This document shows, in pieces, positions 43,223 to 54,609 of a DNA stretch of 64,000 nucleotides. This stretch comes from Pyrenophora tritici-repentis (taxonomy: Eukaryota; Ascomycota; Dothideomycetes; Pleosporales; Pleosporaceae), in NCBI RefSeq assembly GCF_003171515.1, contig NC_089390.1:8250274-8314273 (forward strand), given 5' to 3'. The notes beneath the pieces were generated by a model. It made no database searches and was not told where the DNA came from. It was given only the letters and a program-made list of their open reading frames with translations. The stretch's first letter is position 1. Each line of letters begins with the position of its first letter. The translations under genes were made by a program, and so were the position numbers.

Positions 43223-45159
43223 CTATAGCTTTGCGCTGCCATTGCTGCTCCTCATACGCGCATGGAACCGATCCCGCATCTCGCGCCTCAGCATTTTTCC
43301 TGATGGCGTCCTGGGAATCTACGTGGAGGATTAGCGAACAGATTTCTCGCGTGGATGATCTCAGGGATGCTGCTTACCGATTCCACGACTTCGATTCCAC
43401 CAGTCATCCACTTATGCCGACTTAAGCGCCCCTCGATAAATCCATGAAGCTTCTTCGCTACGGCTTCCTCGCCTTGCTTCTCTCCCTCGGGGCTAAGTAC
43501 GACCCAGGCTCTGACAAACAAAGAGCCGTCACCGCGGCCGTTGTCAACACCAGCTACACATGCATCGCGAACGAGACGTTCTGGGTGCTCAAGTAGCGTG
43601 TCTTCAACTTCTGTAGCAGCAACCTGTAAGCCTTTTACCTTGATCATTTCTTTGAGCCGATCGAGGTAGTGGATGCGGTCATGTTCGTCGCGCATGACCA
43701 GATCGCCTGTTCGCAGCCAGCCAGGCTCAGTGAAGAGGTCTGCTGTTGCCTTTGGGTCTTTGAAGTATCCGGGCGTCACTACAAGGCCCCGGACCCAGAG
43801 TTCACCCTTTGAGCCTTTAGATACATCTTGTAGTGTATCTGGGTCTACGACGCGGGCTTGCATGCCGCAGAGCAGGTAGCCAATCATCCCTGGCAGTACC
43901 GGCGCAAGACCAAATATGCCGGGTGCAGGTGCGCTTGCGATACTGAGCGCTTCGCTCATACCGTAACCGCTAGGCACAGGGTTTGCGGCGCCTTGGGGTA
44001 ACTTTTTCGCTAATTGGTATGCGACATCTGATGGTAGGTATGCCGCTCCACTCGAAGCGCTTACTACAGAGCTCAAGTCGTACTTTTCCGTGAGTGGGCT
44101 CTGAGCGAGCTGGCGCACTTGAGGTGGCACGAGCGGAAGGTATCCGACCTTGTACTTTTCAATGCTCTTGAGTGCGAGCTCAACATCCCACTTCGGGAGC
44201 ATGATGCTGGTGATGGGTGCCATATTCACGCGGAGAATGTAGAGAAGCATGCCGTATGAGTGGTACATGGGTATCACGCCGAGCATAGCTGCTGGCTGCA
44301 GTGGCTCAACTCCTGCATATCGTGCGGCTTGGATGGAACCGACGACACTTTGAATGCCAGAGTGACAGGCGTTTCTGTGTGTAATCATCATCGCCTTTGG
44401 CAAACCAGATGTGCCTGACGATTGGAACAAATATGCCATTCGGTTTCCGCCGTGCAGTCTCCACGGCCTCTCAAGCAATTCTTCGCCTGTCCTGACGAGT
44501 GACTCGATTGTACGGTATTCAGAAATAGTATTTAGTCGCGGGTTGTCGCTCAACACGACGACCTTCTTGGGATTCAACACAAGCTTCAGGGGCAGGCTGT
44601 CGCCGTCCCCGGAACCTAATTTGAATGCCTTGTTCAAGACGGGAAGCAATGTCTCGTGACACATGATGCTCGTGACTTGCATCTTTCTTAGTACCCACCA
44701 CAGCTCGTAAGGTGTACTCGCTGGGCTGATACCGCCAAATACCAGCTCGGCTCGGAAACATGCATGCGTTACCATTGGATAATGGATATGATTTCGCGAA
44801 AACAGTCCCAAGATCTCCCCATCTTCTTTATCGTCTACCGGGCTGCGGCCTAGACCTAGCGGGTTGGGTCCGTCGAATCGTAGAACACGTGACAGTGCAC
44901 AAACCCGAGCGTGAAAGCTATGAAGTGTGACGACTTCCTCTGTGGCGGCATTAATGATCAGAGGGTAGTCTTCGGGTAATGGAGTGCCAGGTAGAAAGCA
45001 GAGTTCGTGAACATTGAGGTCCTCGGGTGTATGAGCAAAAGGACCATAGGGCGAGGCGAATACAGCTTTGTTGTCAGGGTGGTACTTGAAGGTTTTGGGA
45101 TCAGGAGCATTGGGATGCAGGAACCTTGACCAGTTAGAATTGAAGATGCCGTGCGTCAT
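43223..45159 (-). CDS. AMP-forming acyl-CoA synthetase/ligase-like enzyme
   Basis: Exons 45159-43378 and 43318-43223, with a 59-nt intron (GTAAGC...GTAG) placed just before the C-terminal motif, give 625 residues. The AMP-binding loop is SSGTSGLPKAMMITHR. Then come MYHSYGM, SGYGMSEA, GELWVRG and GWLRTGD, with DRLKEMIKVKGLQVA in the hinge. The C-terminal IPRTPSGKMLRRE contains the catalytic Lys; it is only restored when the intron is removed. This is the ANL superfamily, closest in pattern to 4-coumarate/fatty-acyl-CoA ligases. It activates a carboxylic acid with ATP and transfers it to CoA. The substrate is unknown. There is no clear peroxisomal SKL end (the C-terminus is SAKL, a weak PTS1-like tripeptide AKL, which could direct it to peroxisomes). 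It is divergent from the CorA-like gene. Confidence 0.92.
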
Positions 45160-46056
45160 GTCTTGTACAATTTCAAGAAGAAGATTTTCTCAACTATCTG
45201 CAAAGCACGGTACCTTGGTGGTTATACAACTATGACAAGCCGCGGAAAAGATGTCGCTTAGTTTGCGGCCGAGGTGTAGTCCTCGCACCCCCGCATTTTG
45301 CCCACATTTGATTCGGTATCGACGTCACGCCAGCAAAGAGGGTCACAGACACCGCCTTCTCTTCTCTTCTTCTATAAACAATCAACGACCAGACAGTATT
45401 AAACACAGCCTTATCATCTGGCAAATAAGGAGTGTTGGAAGGGTGCAGGTAGTAGCCTTGACCGACTTTCCCGCGGCCGGATGGTCTCCATCCAACTTAA
45501 ACTAGGTAGTCAAACCATACCTGGACATGCCTCACACCTGAGCGTTCAACCATTCCCAAAGAACGAGCCCAAATTATGTATGCCTGCGAGAGTCGAGAAG
45601 AGTCAAGTCCTTGCACAGCGTCGTCACCGCTTACGCTGCAGGGGGCCTGGACATTGGTTTGCATTTAGCCCGAAGCGGGTGTGTCCGTTTCAGCTAACAG
45701 CAGTCAGAACCCAGCCAGCGACACGTAGGAACAGCCTCGCCACCTTCTTACATACGATTTAACTTATGAAGGATCAAATTTGAGGGGTGCAGTGAGCTGG
45801 CACACTCTCGAGTCGTCGACGTTGCAACAAGCACGCTGATAGTGTGCCCTCGCAGGCGCATCCCTGATGTTAATGCGGCCGAGACCGATGTCGCGCTTCA
45901 GTCTCAGGCTCAGCCCTCCCCAATTTTTGGCCCCCCAAAGGTGGCCTTAGGGCCATGCCACATGCCATATAGAGTTTGCATCGCGCACCACTAAAGCTCA
46001 GCTCTTGCTATATCTGCTATTCCTATAGATTCAATTCATCTCCATCAAATCCAATA
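45160..46056. other. Divergent intergenic region, 0.9 kb
   Basis: Shared upstream region of the acyl-CoA ligase (-) and the CorA-like gene (+). No gene or repeat is supported. Confidence 0.5.
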
Positions 46057-48075
46057 ATGTCTTTCGATTCTGAGAACACCAATAACACTACAAAGAAGAG
46101 TAGGATACCTACACTACTGTCGTCGAAGAACATTCCCCATAGCCCAGGGTTTCCGGATCCATACGTATTGATTGGGGATGCATATGAGCGAGTTTCGGCA
46201 GCTAATGAATGGGAGATAGCCGACCCGTAAGTTGATGACTAGTCGTTGTCATTGAACTGGTGTTCATAAAACACAGCAGGAGCGAAAAGCTACCGTATCT
46301 GGCACACATCAAGTCGCTATCAACATCATGGAGAACCTTGCGACATCTGGCCGACTGGATGCAAGTTGGCACAACGCCGCTAAGATATAACGTGATCAAA
46401 CATTACCCAGAAGAGATGAAGAGACGTGCGGAAAAGACCAATGTTACCTTGATCGAGTATCAGCCCGCCACATCTCCCAAGACAATATCAATCAAATCTG
46501 CTCCGAAACTCCACGAGACGCTTCAGTCTTTCTCGTGCGACAGTGTGAGAGAGCCTCCTCTTCGACTGTTTGTCGTTGAAGATCTCTCCCAACAGGTCAT
46601 CGAGCTGTTAGGCACTCGCTTCGACATCGATCCACTCTTCTTCCGCGAGCAGATTGACGACTACGTTTGGCACAATACTCGTGATCCATGGGCGTCGCCG
46701 CCTAGTCTCATTTCGAATATCAAACACCGTCAGTGGTTTCGAATGCGGAATGTAAGATTACGTTATCATTCCACAGAGGATGATTATCAAGAATCGAGAC
46801 TAGAAGCTGAGAAGTGGAATGTGCTTCGTCGCCCAGACAATGATGAGAACCATTGGCGTTATAAAGACAAGGAAGGTTCAGTCGTATCCATTATGCGTAC
46901 GCGTACTACAGTGTGGATTGGGAAGGACAAGGAGTGTGGTAACGGAACTGTTGGGATCGTATTGTTAGATCCTACCGTCAGACAGGGCCATCCGCTTTGT
47001 AAGTTTCCATCTCTTATAAAGCACCCGGGTGTCATAAAATACTGGACATACTAGTGTAAAAAAAGCCACTGTAGTCGCCAGACACGTCTATTGGGTGCTT
47101 GCCCACACTGTCCAGTATTTTGTAACACCTAGGTGATAGCTCAAAGCAAGCAAGTGGCTGTTGTCCTATAATCTAAACTAACACTTGGGAGGGTACGATC
47201 GCAGTAATTGGCTGCCTACGCCCAGTATGGAGACAAAAGTCTATCCGAATGTCAGTTCCTCCACATCATGGTTCGAAGACATTGTGCAAATGACATCCGC
47301 ATACCCGTGGTTCGAGCGAAACGAAGGTTATAAGATAAACCCACAAGTCCTCGTTAAACCAACCATATACACCATCTGCGCGGAATGGCTTGTAGTATGC
47401 GACTACGTGAAGTCGCGACTTAGCCAGATAGAATGGGAGCTCGAGATGCCGGACGTTTTCCGCTCAAAAGGCGACGTAATCGACACTTCCCTGAAACGCT
47501 TGCACACATGGCGCAGACAGATCCCCGTCTTCCGCGAAATGCTAAAAGAAACCTTGGAACAGGCGCTTCCAGCAGCCGTGCGTCTCACCATATCTTCATC
47601 TCAGCCAACCGTCACGCCCACATCACCGCTCTCCATACTCTCATTCTCTAACAACCTTAACATCAACTCTGACAACCTTGAGGCTTTTGATGACATAATT
47701 CCCGATTTCCGACGTGTTCTTGCTGCCGTAAATGAGCTTCAGGAACGTGTAGATAGGCTCACTAGCATCGTCACCTCTGAAATTTCGATTGAAGACTCAC
47801 GGCGTGGATTAGAAGAGAACCACAATATGGCACGGATCACATGGCTAGCGACGATTTTCATCCCTCTGACGTTCATTTCAGGTCTATACAGCATGAATGA
47901 GAGCGTCGCGGCACTGAGTACAACGTATGGATGGTACTTCTTAACTGCGATACCATTTACGCTCATTGTCATGGCGATTGGGTGGGTGGCAGGGGGTGGG
48001 AGCTTAACGCCGTGGAGAGAAGGAAGTAAACAAAAAGGGACGAGTAGATGGACGAATGGGAATAAGAAGAGGTGA
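46057..48075 (+). CDS. CorA-like divalent-cation transporter family protein
   Basis: Exons 46057-46226, 46277-46998 and 47192-48075 give 591 residues. The first acceptor is a CAGCAG tandem, so two products differing by one Arg codon are possible. The second intron (193 nt) contains a MITE. The long soluble N-terminal part carries FDIDPLFFREQIDDYVWH and the WIGK strand. A coiled helical part follows (ELQERVDRLTSIVTSEISIED). Near the C-terminus lie two membrane helices: WLATIFIPLTFISGLYSMN and WYFLTAIPFTLIVMAIGWVA. This is the CorA layout of two C-terminal helices, but the usual GMN selectivity motif reads SMN. Fungal CorA-like proteins of this type are common and their ion is mostly unknown. 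The plasma membrane is likely. Confidence 0.85.
47022..47135 (-). mobile_element. CACCCGGGTG-type MITE, copy 3, inside an intron
   Basis: 114 bp lying wholly within the second intron (46999-47191) of the CorA-like gene. The left end is CACCCGGGTG; the right end is changed to CACCTAGGTG. The subterminal stem differs from the other copies on both arms together (ACTGGACA left, TGTCCAGT right). The splice donor, branch site (CTAAC) and acceptor lie outside the element. Confidence 0.85.
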
Positions 48076-48451
48076 CGACTGTTATGTTTCTGCGTCGAGC
48101 CATGGCTCTCCTACGTGACCCCGAAAGTCTACACCAGACCAATAGCCACAGGAGCTATCGCACAATGGAATCAAGGGGATAGGTACATAGCCTCAAATCA
48201 CATTTACATGGCTGGCATTGATAGCTATATAATTTCTTAAAAAAAAAGACAAATTAAAAAAAAGATTGAAAGCGCTTCAGCGTATGTACTCGAATATGTT
48301 CTGCCCTTTGAGCGAAAACCCCCCAATTTCTTCTTTCTTTCAAAGCAGGTAACAGCAAGGACACCGACCGCCTCATAATTGCGACATTGCTTTGTGTTCC
48401 GTTTGGGGCCTAGTCGCTTTAAGCTAAGAAACATATACCCTATGGTTCATA
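48076..48451. other. Convergent intergenic region, 376 bp
   Basis: 3' ends of the CorA-like gene (+) and the GH16-acyltransferase gene (-). It contains A-rich runs at 48238-48265, likely polyadenylation-related. Nothing else is seen. Confidence 0.6.
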
Positions 48452-51400
48452 TCACTCCGTATATATTGAGAACCGACTAACTCTGTTTCTGTCGTCCTTT
48501 GTATTCTCATCGGTGGAATACGCATGCATCTCGTGCTCAGACACGTTAGCCGTTGCCTTACCCTTGCTGTCCCTATTATTTCCATCGTCACTGTTATTCA
48601 TCGAACTACGCACTCCAAGCCCGTTCTCTACATCTGTGTTCGGAAGGCCATCAGCGTCAGACTTGGCATTTGCTGCGCGGCCGGTGAATAGGTCGCCCTC
48701 GAAGGGGTAGAGTGTTGGCCTGCGGGGCGGCGACTTGTTTGTAGCCGTCATCCACACTAGTGCCGTCATATCCTTTCCAAGCGCCTCGATGACGGGCGTA
48801 ACGATGGGGAGAGATGCGAACATGACCGCGTAGGAGGTCACACCTACGACTGCGATGTTAATGCCATATGGAATCCCGCGCTCGGCGAGAACAATCAAGA
48901 GCCAAGAGCCGTAGCTCCAGAAGACAAGACCGTGGATGAGGTAGATTGTGAAGACGTGTGGGAAGAGGATGAGAAAAGGCGGCGTAGAGAGAAACCATTG
49001 GACTGCAGAGGAGAGCTCGACTACAGCTTGCATGCCACCCGCAAACAGCAGGCCGTTTAGACGCGGCGTATAGTACGGTGGATAACCAGCCAAGTCTGTG
49101 TTCATGATGGCCTCGCCCGATGACGCATCTGGGTGGATGCCTCGTTCGCCAGTGCTGAAATTGAAAGTCGTGGCTCCCCAAGTAGGCAGTACGTTAGCAA
49201 GAAACCCTAGGCCAACGCAGGTCCAAAAAAAAGTAATGACAGGATAGTATGCCGCCGGTTTGCTGTTCAGAAACGCCTTCCACTTGAATGTTACATCAAG
49301 GTCGGTGAGGATAAGACCAATCCATAGGTATGTGCCCCAGGATTGCGCATACCAGTGGTTTATCAGGCAGAAGGAATAGTATGCCATGCGCTTCCATGGC
49401 GTCTTTATTTCGTAGACGACGACAGCGCCGAGGAGAACGAGCCAAGAGCCTTGAAGTTGGACAGCGATGGTCCAAAGCACACCGGTGCAGTAGTGCAGTG
49501 TGATTTGGGGAACGGCGTTGGGTACAAGGAACATGAGTTCCAGGATCTCAGAGATGTACTGGGCAAAGTTGTTGTATCGCGTTACGTACGGCCATGTAGA
49601 CCACGTTAAACTGGGGATGTATTGGAGGAAGCGCGTTGCCCCGATGTCGATGAAAAAGTACTCCAATAGCGCCATACTGGCTACTGGTATCATAAGACGG
49701 GGAGTACGACGTACGGTAGCCTTGCAGATTTCATCCATCCGGCCTTTTCGCAGATATGGTGCAGTCAAGAAACGGACGGAGGTTGTGAAGAAGACACCAA
49801 GCCACATTTGATTGAGCAGGAAGGGACCGACGATGCGCTGTGCCCAGGGTTCAGATGCGTTATGTGCGTCAGCACTGGGCGTGACAATTGCAGGAACAAA
49901 AGTCAAACCAAAATGCATGACAGTAACAACAAGCGAACAGAGTGCTGTCAACCCAGCAAGATGGTCAATACGTTGCCGAGCTGGAGGCTGAACACGCATG
50001 CGCGGAGCTGGCAGAGCGGACTCGGTGACAGTCTCCATTGCGATTTTCCCCTCTGGTATAGGCAGTCCAGTGCGTGGGTCGTTTAATGTGAGTTGTGAGT
50101 CATGGTGTTCCTGAAGAGAGCCCATGGGTGGTATCCCTGACATGGCGGTAGGCATGGGGAGATATAAATCCTCGCGCGTGGTGTTAAAGTTGCTGTTGTA
50201 GGGCGTGGGACCGCGGCTGTCGAAAATGGTCGAATTTGCTCGGGACATACGATCCTTTGGAGTTGAATCTCCCAATGTTGATGGAGCGGGCACTGCTTCA
50301 ATCCTCTCAATGGCGAGATCATCTATCGAGTTGCGCTTCTGGGAATTTGATGACGTCTTGTCATCAGAGCTCCGGATGTCACCAGAGGGGCGATCGGCGA
50401 ATATGTCATTCGAGGCCACAGTGTATGCGCTAGCGCCAAAGCTGTTCTTCTCATCTTCACCCGGCATGGTTACTGGAGCTGGAGTCTCCTTGGGAAGATC
50501 GCTGTTGAACTTGGGTACAAGACGTTTGACAAGGGCGTGGATAATCAGAACAGTCGAGAAGATGATGCAAGTTACCGAGAGCCAGAGAGCCGGCATGCGC
50601 TTGATGTCCCTATCAGCGTTTTGCTTCCATTTCTTGGTCGCGATCTCGGTAAAAGGGGTTGAACCACGCAATGAAATATCGTCCATTGAGCATGCGGCAG
50701 TCAACGGGCAACGGACGGCAAAGTCTTGGCGAGAGTCGTCGGTCATCGAAGATGAATTGAAGAACATACGAATCCAGCCAACTTCTGCAACAGACGCATA
50801 CTCGGTTGGGGGACCACGCATTGAGTAACGGTTACCCGTCGACCAGTGCTTGAAGTACAAGGCGGAGGGAACCGATGGCATTTTCTTGTTCTTCTTTTGA
50901 AGGACCTGTCTTGTGAGATTGCCCCCAATGTAGAAATTGATGTAGTCTACAGTCCAGTCGATTCTGTACTCGGTGAATTCCCATGGGTTAATGCTGCCGT
51001 TAGCCATTCCACCACCGAGAGTGGTGTAGTTGCGGTTGGCAGCCGTATCATTCAGTAACTGGCTGAAGTTCATGCCGAGATTACGAGTCGTGAACTCGTT
51101 GTTAACAAAGGTGCCAACCCAGGGGTTGGCATGATAATTGGTGTTCATAACACTGAGTTCTGTCATCTGAGTCTCGTTGTATTTCCACATCATAGAAGCT
51201 GCGGTGCCGAGAGCTCTTCTGCTTGGCGACTTGATCAATGTGCGAAAGGAGCCATGCTGGATGTCACGTCTTGCGGTTCGAAGACTAGCACCTGTGACAA
51301 TATGGTCTGCTGTTGACGGCTGCACAACAAGATCGAGGGCCACACTTTGATTGATTCTGACATTGGCCGGAGACGCGCCTTCTCGGTAGACGGCATTCTG

Positions 51401-51666
51401 GGGAGCTTTAGTTTGAGATGATAATGTATATAACATGACGCATAACCTACCCAGTCTTTGCCATATCTCTGCTGAAATTCCTCTGCAACGAAATCGGCTG
51501 GGATGTCTGTCGTTTCGTTGAAGTAAACAATGATAGAGTCGGTGAAGAGCTCCTTAGTTTGGCCGTCGTAGAAGCCGCAGGTACAGCTCTCTTGTCCACG
51601 AGAGACATCGGCAAGCGCAGGCAGCACATGCACAAGGACAAGGCCAAGTAAAGGGATGGAACGCAT
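48452..51666 (-). CDS. Fusion of a degenerate GH16-like domain with an acyltransferase-3 membrane domain
   Basis: Exons 51666-51451 and 51397-48452 (53-nt intron, GTAGGT...CCCCAG) give 1053 residues. A signal peptide of about 19 residues is followed by a concanavalin-like GH16 fold (about 30-290). Its visible pieces are GKDWNAVYREG, GSFRTLIKSP, TEYRIDWTVDYINFYIGG, ALYFKHWSTGN and VGWIRMFFN. The catalytic E-x-D-x-E site is missing; the place reads MTELS (150-154). One membrane helix at about 341-362 leads to a disordered cytosolic linker of about 180 residues. An acyltransferase-3 domain follows (from about 548, starting RIDHLAGLTALCSLVV) with some ten helices. Such domains transfer acyl groups to sugars across a membrane. 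The GH16 part probably binds glycan without cutting it (inference). It is divergently arranged with a GT2 gene. Confidence 0.88.
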
Positions 51667-53017
51667 AACGGCCTATTTATGACGGGGTGACAGAACACAG
51701 AGGGACAGCAAAGGACTGTCGAGGTTGTATTTGTCTCCCAGACGCAGGTAGCCGTGCGAGGCGAATTTAAAAAAGACAATCTATCAACGATGCTTTTCGG
51801 GCGGAGAGGAGCCGCAACCATTCCCCGACCTTCCCTAGCATGGAAAAGTCGCATGTGGGAAGTCTCCTATCCGCTGTCCGTTGCCCGCTGCACGCTCTTG
51901 AGCTGCCAATGGAGTCATCATGATCGGAAGGCAACCTCAACCGTGCGCCGTGCGCCGTGCGACAAGGTTGAAAAAGCTCTGCAAGCTTCCTTGGCAAGCA
52001 ACATGCACTGCTCGCAACATTACAGTAGTGATGAACGTCGTGACATGGGTCTAGTTGGTTCTCGCATGAAGCGGAGTAGGTTGAGGAGAACGCCGTGCTC
52101 GTTGTAAACTTAGTGGGTCGGAAACGTGCATCGCATCCGTGCCTTCACGCTAACACGTGCTAAGCTATCTAGGTATCCCAAAACTTTCCGCGTCTGTTGA
52201 GAAACTCCTGATCGTTGATCGTCGCCATTAGAATGCAGCAGTTGCTACAGTATCTCAGCTCCTTTTCGGATCTATGGGTCTGTGTCATGCCGCCTGCATT
52301 TACGGTCATGATCCCCTGCATCTAGCATGCCACGGCCGATGCGATATGCGTTGGCGTAAGCATTGGCTGGTATCGCGACTTCTTGCAGATTTAGAATCAC
52401 CAATCGTACCGTATACTAGGATGGGGAAGCGCTGAGAGCGGCACGTGGCGGTATCACTTTCATCTCGCCGATGCTATTTCATCATCATCGCACAGGGCGC
52501 CGCTGCATCGGACATGCACAAACAGTTCGCTGGAGCGGTTAAGATTACGGTAAAAAGCATCCCGTTTGCTGGGCCTTCCCAAGGAACGTCAGCTCCACCT
52601 GCAACTTGGCGTACTCTGGATTTTCGTGGCCGCGGAACTACCTAGGTATACACGCGTGGTTGGCATGGACTATGGTGAGCCATCAGTGCCGACCCACTCC
52701 GGTCTCATCTCCTTGTCATCAAGTTTTCGGCATTGCTAGATAACAATGCCGATCACAGATGTAGCACAAGGCGTGCGTGGAGATCAGTTCTCATAGGTGT
52801 CATTGCACAATATAGGTGAACTCTCCAAGGCTCCGGGAAGATCGTTTCTTCTGCCTGCTACCACTCTCAACCGTCTGTCATCAGCTACAGCACAAGAGTG
52901 TGCAACATATGTTCTTTATTCGCTCTCAACCCACCGTTTGAACTCCTCAGTAGTCACCACTCGTTTTGACTGCCCCTCCACACACTCACTACCGTCACAT
53001 CGCCCACTCGTTTAACG
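51667..53017. other. Divergent intergenic region between GH16-acyltransferase and GT2 genes, 1.35 kb
   Basis: Head-to-head promoter region. It has a short CGTGCGC repeat around 51942-51962 and CACGTG-like words (for example near 52442). No gene is supported. Confidence 0.5.
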
Positions 53018-54609
53018 ATGTCAGACAAGAAAGACTGCGTCATAAACGTTGGAGACGTCACTTCTCCTAAACCTGTTACCGCCGAGAAGCCCTCTACGAA
53101 GCCCAGTTTAGCTGCTGCTCTAACTCCTGCGCGGATGTCAGCATTCGTGCAGGAGTGGACGCCTTTCGGTCTCGTCGCTTCCTACTACATCTTTTCCGTC
53201 TGTATGTATATGTACTGCAGCAACGGGTTGATTGCCGTCTTCTGGTTCATCTACATGGCAACCAACTTCTACATTGCCGGAATGACTGTCTTGGAGGCCT
53301 TCTTTAGCATCACTCCTTGCCGCGAGGCAAGAGAAATTGTTACCCAAGCCACAGAGAAGGGATGGAACTTCCCCACGCCGAACAAGGACCTACCGATTCT
53401 TGACCTCCTCATAGTCGCCTATCTCCCCAACGAGCAAGACATCATCATGGATCGCGCACACTATGCGCTCAAGGAGATCGACTACCCCAGAGACAAAATT
53501 CGCGTTACCATCCTCTACAACACACCCAAAGCTATCGAGCCCCTAGAGACTGAGCTACACCAACTCCCCATGCAGTTCTCGCATGCTAGGGTCATCAAAG
53601 TGCCCAACTCGACGTCGAAGGCCGACAATCTAAACTATTACTTCACCCTGGACACGGGCTCAGACCTCATCGCCATCTACGACTGTGACCACTACCCACA
53701 TCCGTACGCTTCTCGATGGGCTGCAGAGCGCTTCATGGCGGAAAAAGATGTCGATGTTGTACAGGGTCGTTGCATCGTATTCAACTCGGATGACAGCTTC
53801 ATGACGCGGTTGATTTCGGTCGAGTTTGACAAAATCTACGCTGTTTCGCATCCGGGTCGTTCCACCATGTGGGGGTTCGGGCTCTTCTGCGGCTCCAACG
53901 GCTACTGGCGCACTTCACTGCTTCGCGACCTCAGGATGGACGAAAGCATGTTGACCGAGGATATTGATTCAGCACTCCGCGCTTTCTCCAGGGGTGCCAA
54001 GACGGTCCATGATCTCAATGTGACCTCGTACGAACTCGCCCCAACCACGTTTCAAGCCTTCTGGAAGCAACGGCTTCGTTGGGCTCAGGGCTGGGCACAA
54101 GCGAGTATGCGGCACATGAAGATGGTCTACAACGATGTCAACGACCCGCTACACGAGGAATACACCAAGCGCAGTTTCACAGCCCGTTTCGGGGTGCTTT
54201 CGCTCCTGCTCATCCGCGAGTCGTCGTATTATCTCGTCACACAGTACACATGTCTCGTCTTATCTTTTGTTATCGTAAAATTCCCAACCAACTGGGAAGC
54301 CCTGTGGAGACTGGTCTATTTCCAGTACCCTGTGTCACAGTGGCTTTTTATAATCAGGTTCGTACTCGCAATCTCACACGGTAACTAGCCCTTGTGCATG
54401 ACCGCTGACAGTACCACAGTATCATATGCCTGTTCGCAACACTCTGGATAACCAATCAGGTCAAGTCCGAGTTTGTGTCGAGAAAAATGATTGTTCTCTT
54501 CTCCGTACTGTATCCCTTTTACCTTATTCTTAATGCAACAATCGGGCTTTACGGACACGCCCGCCAGATTGTTAACTATAGCTCCTGGAACCCTACGGCC
54601 AGGACGTAA
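53018..54609 (+). CDS. Processive family-2 glycosyltransferase (chitin/hyaluronan-synthase-like fold)
   Basis: Exons 53018-54357 and 54420-54609 (62-nt intron with CTGAC branch) give 509 residues. Two N-terminal membrane helices (about 50-95) precede the GT2 catalytic domain. Its nucleotide-sugar site is LLIVAYLPNE, the DxD-type site YDCDH (222-224), the acceptor-base site TEDID (313-315) and QRLRW (351-355). Together these are the processive GT2 set. Three or four C-terminal helices follow. Family members of this length in plant-infecting fungi include the ZtGT2/FgGT2 type, needed for hyphal growth on solid surfaces; membership in that group is plausible but not proven here. It would polymerise a sugar from UDP-sugar and extrude it. 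The polymer is unknown. Confidence 0.92.

Noticed and set aside
51401..51450. Alternative acceptor AAAG at 51406-51407 for the first intron of the GH16-acyltransferase gene
   Set aside because: With the GTAGGT donor it puts the next exon out of frame. The CCCCAG acceptor nine bases further on restores the frame and gives KDWNAVYREG.
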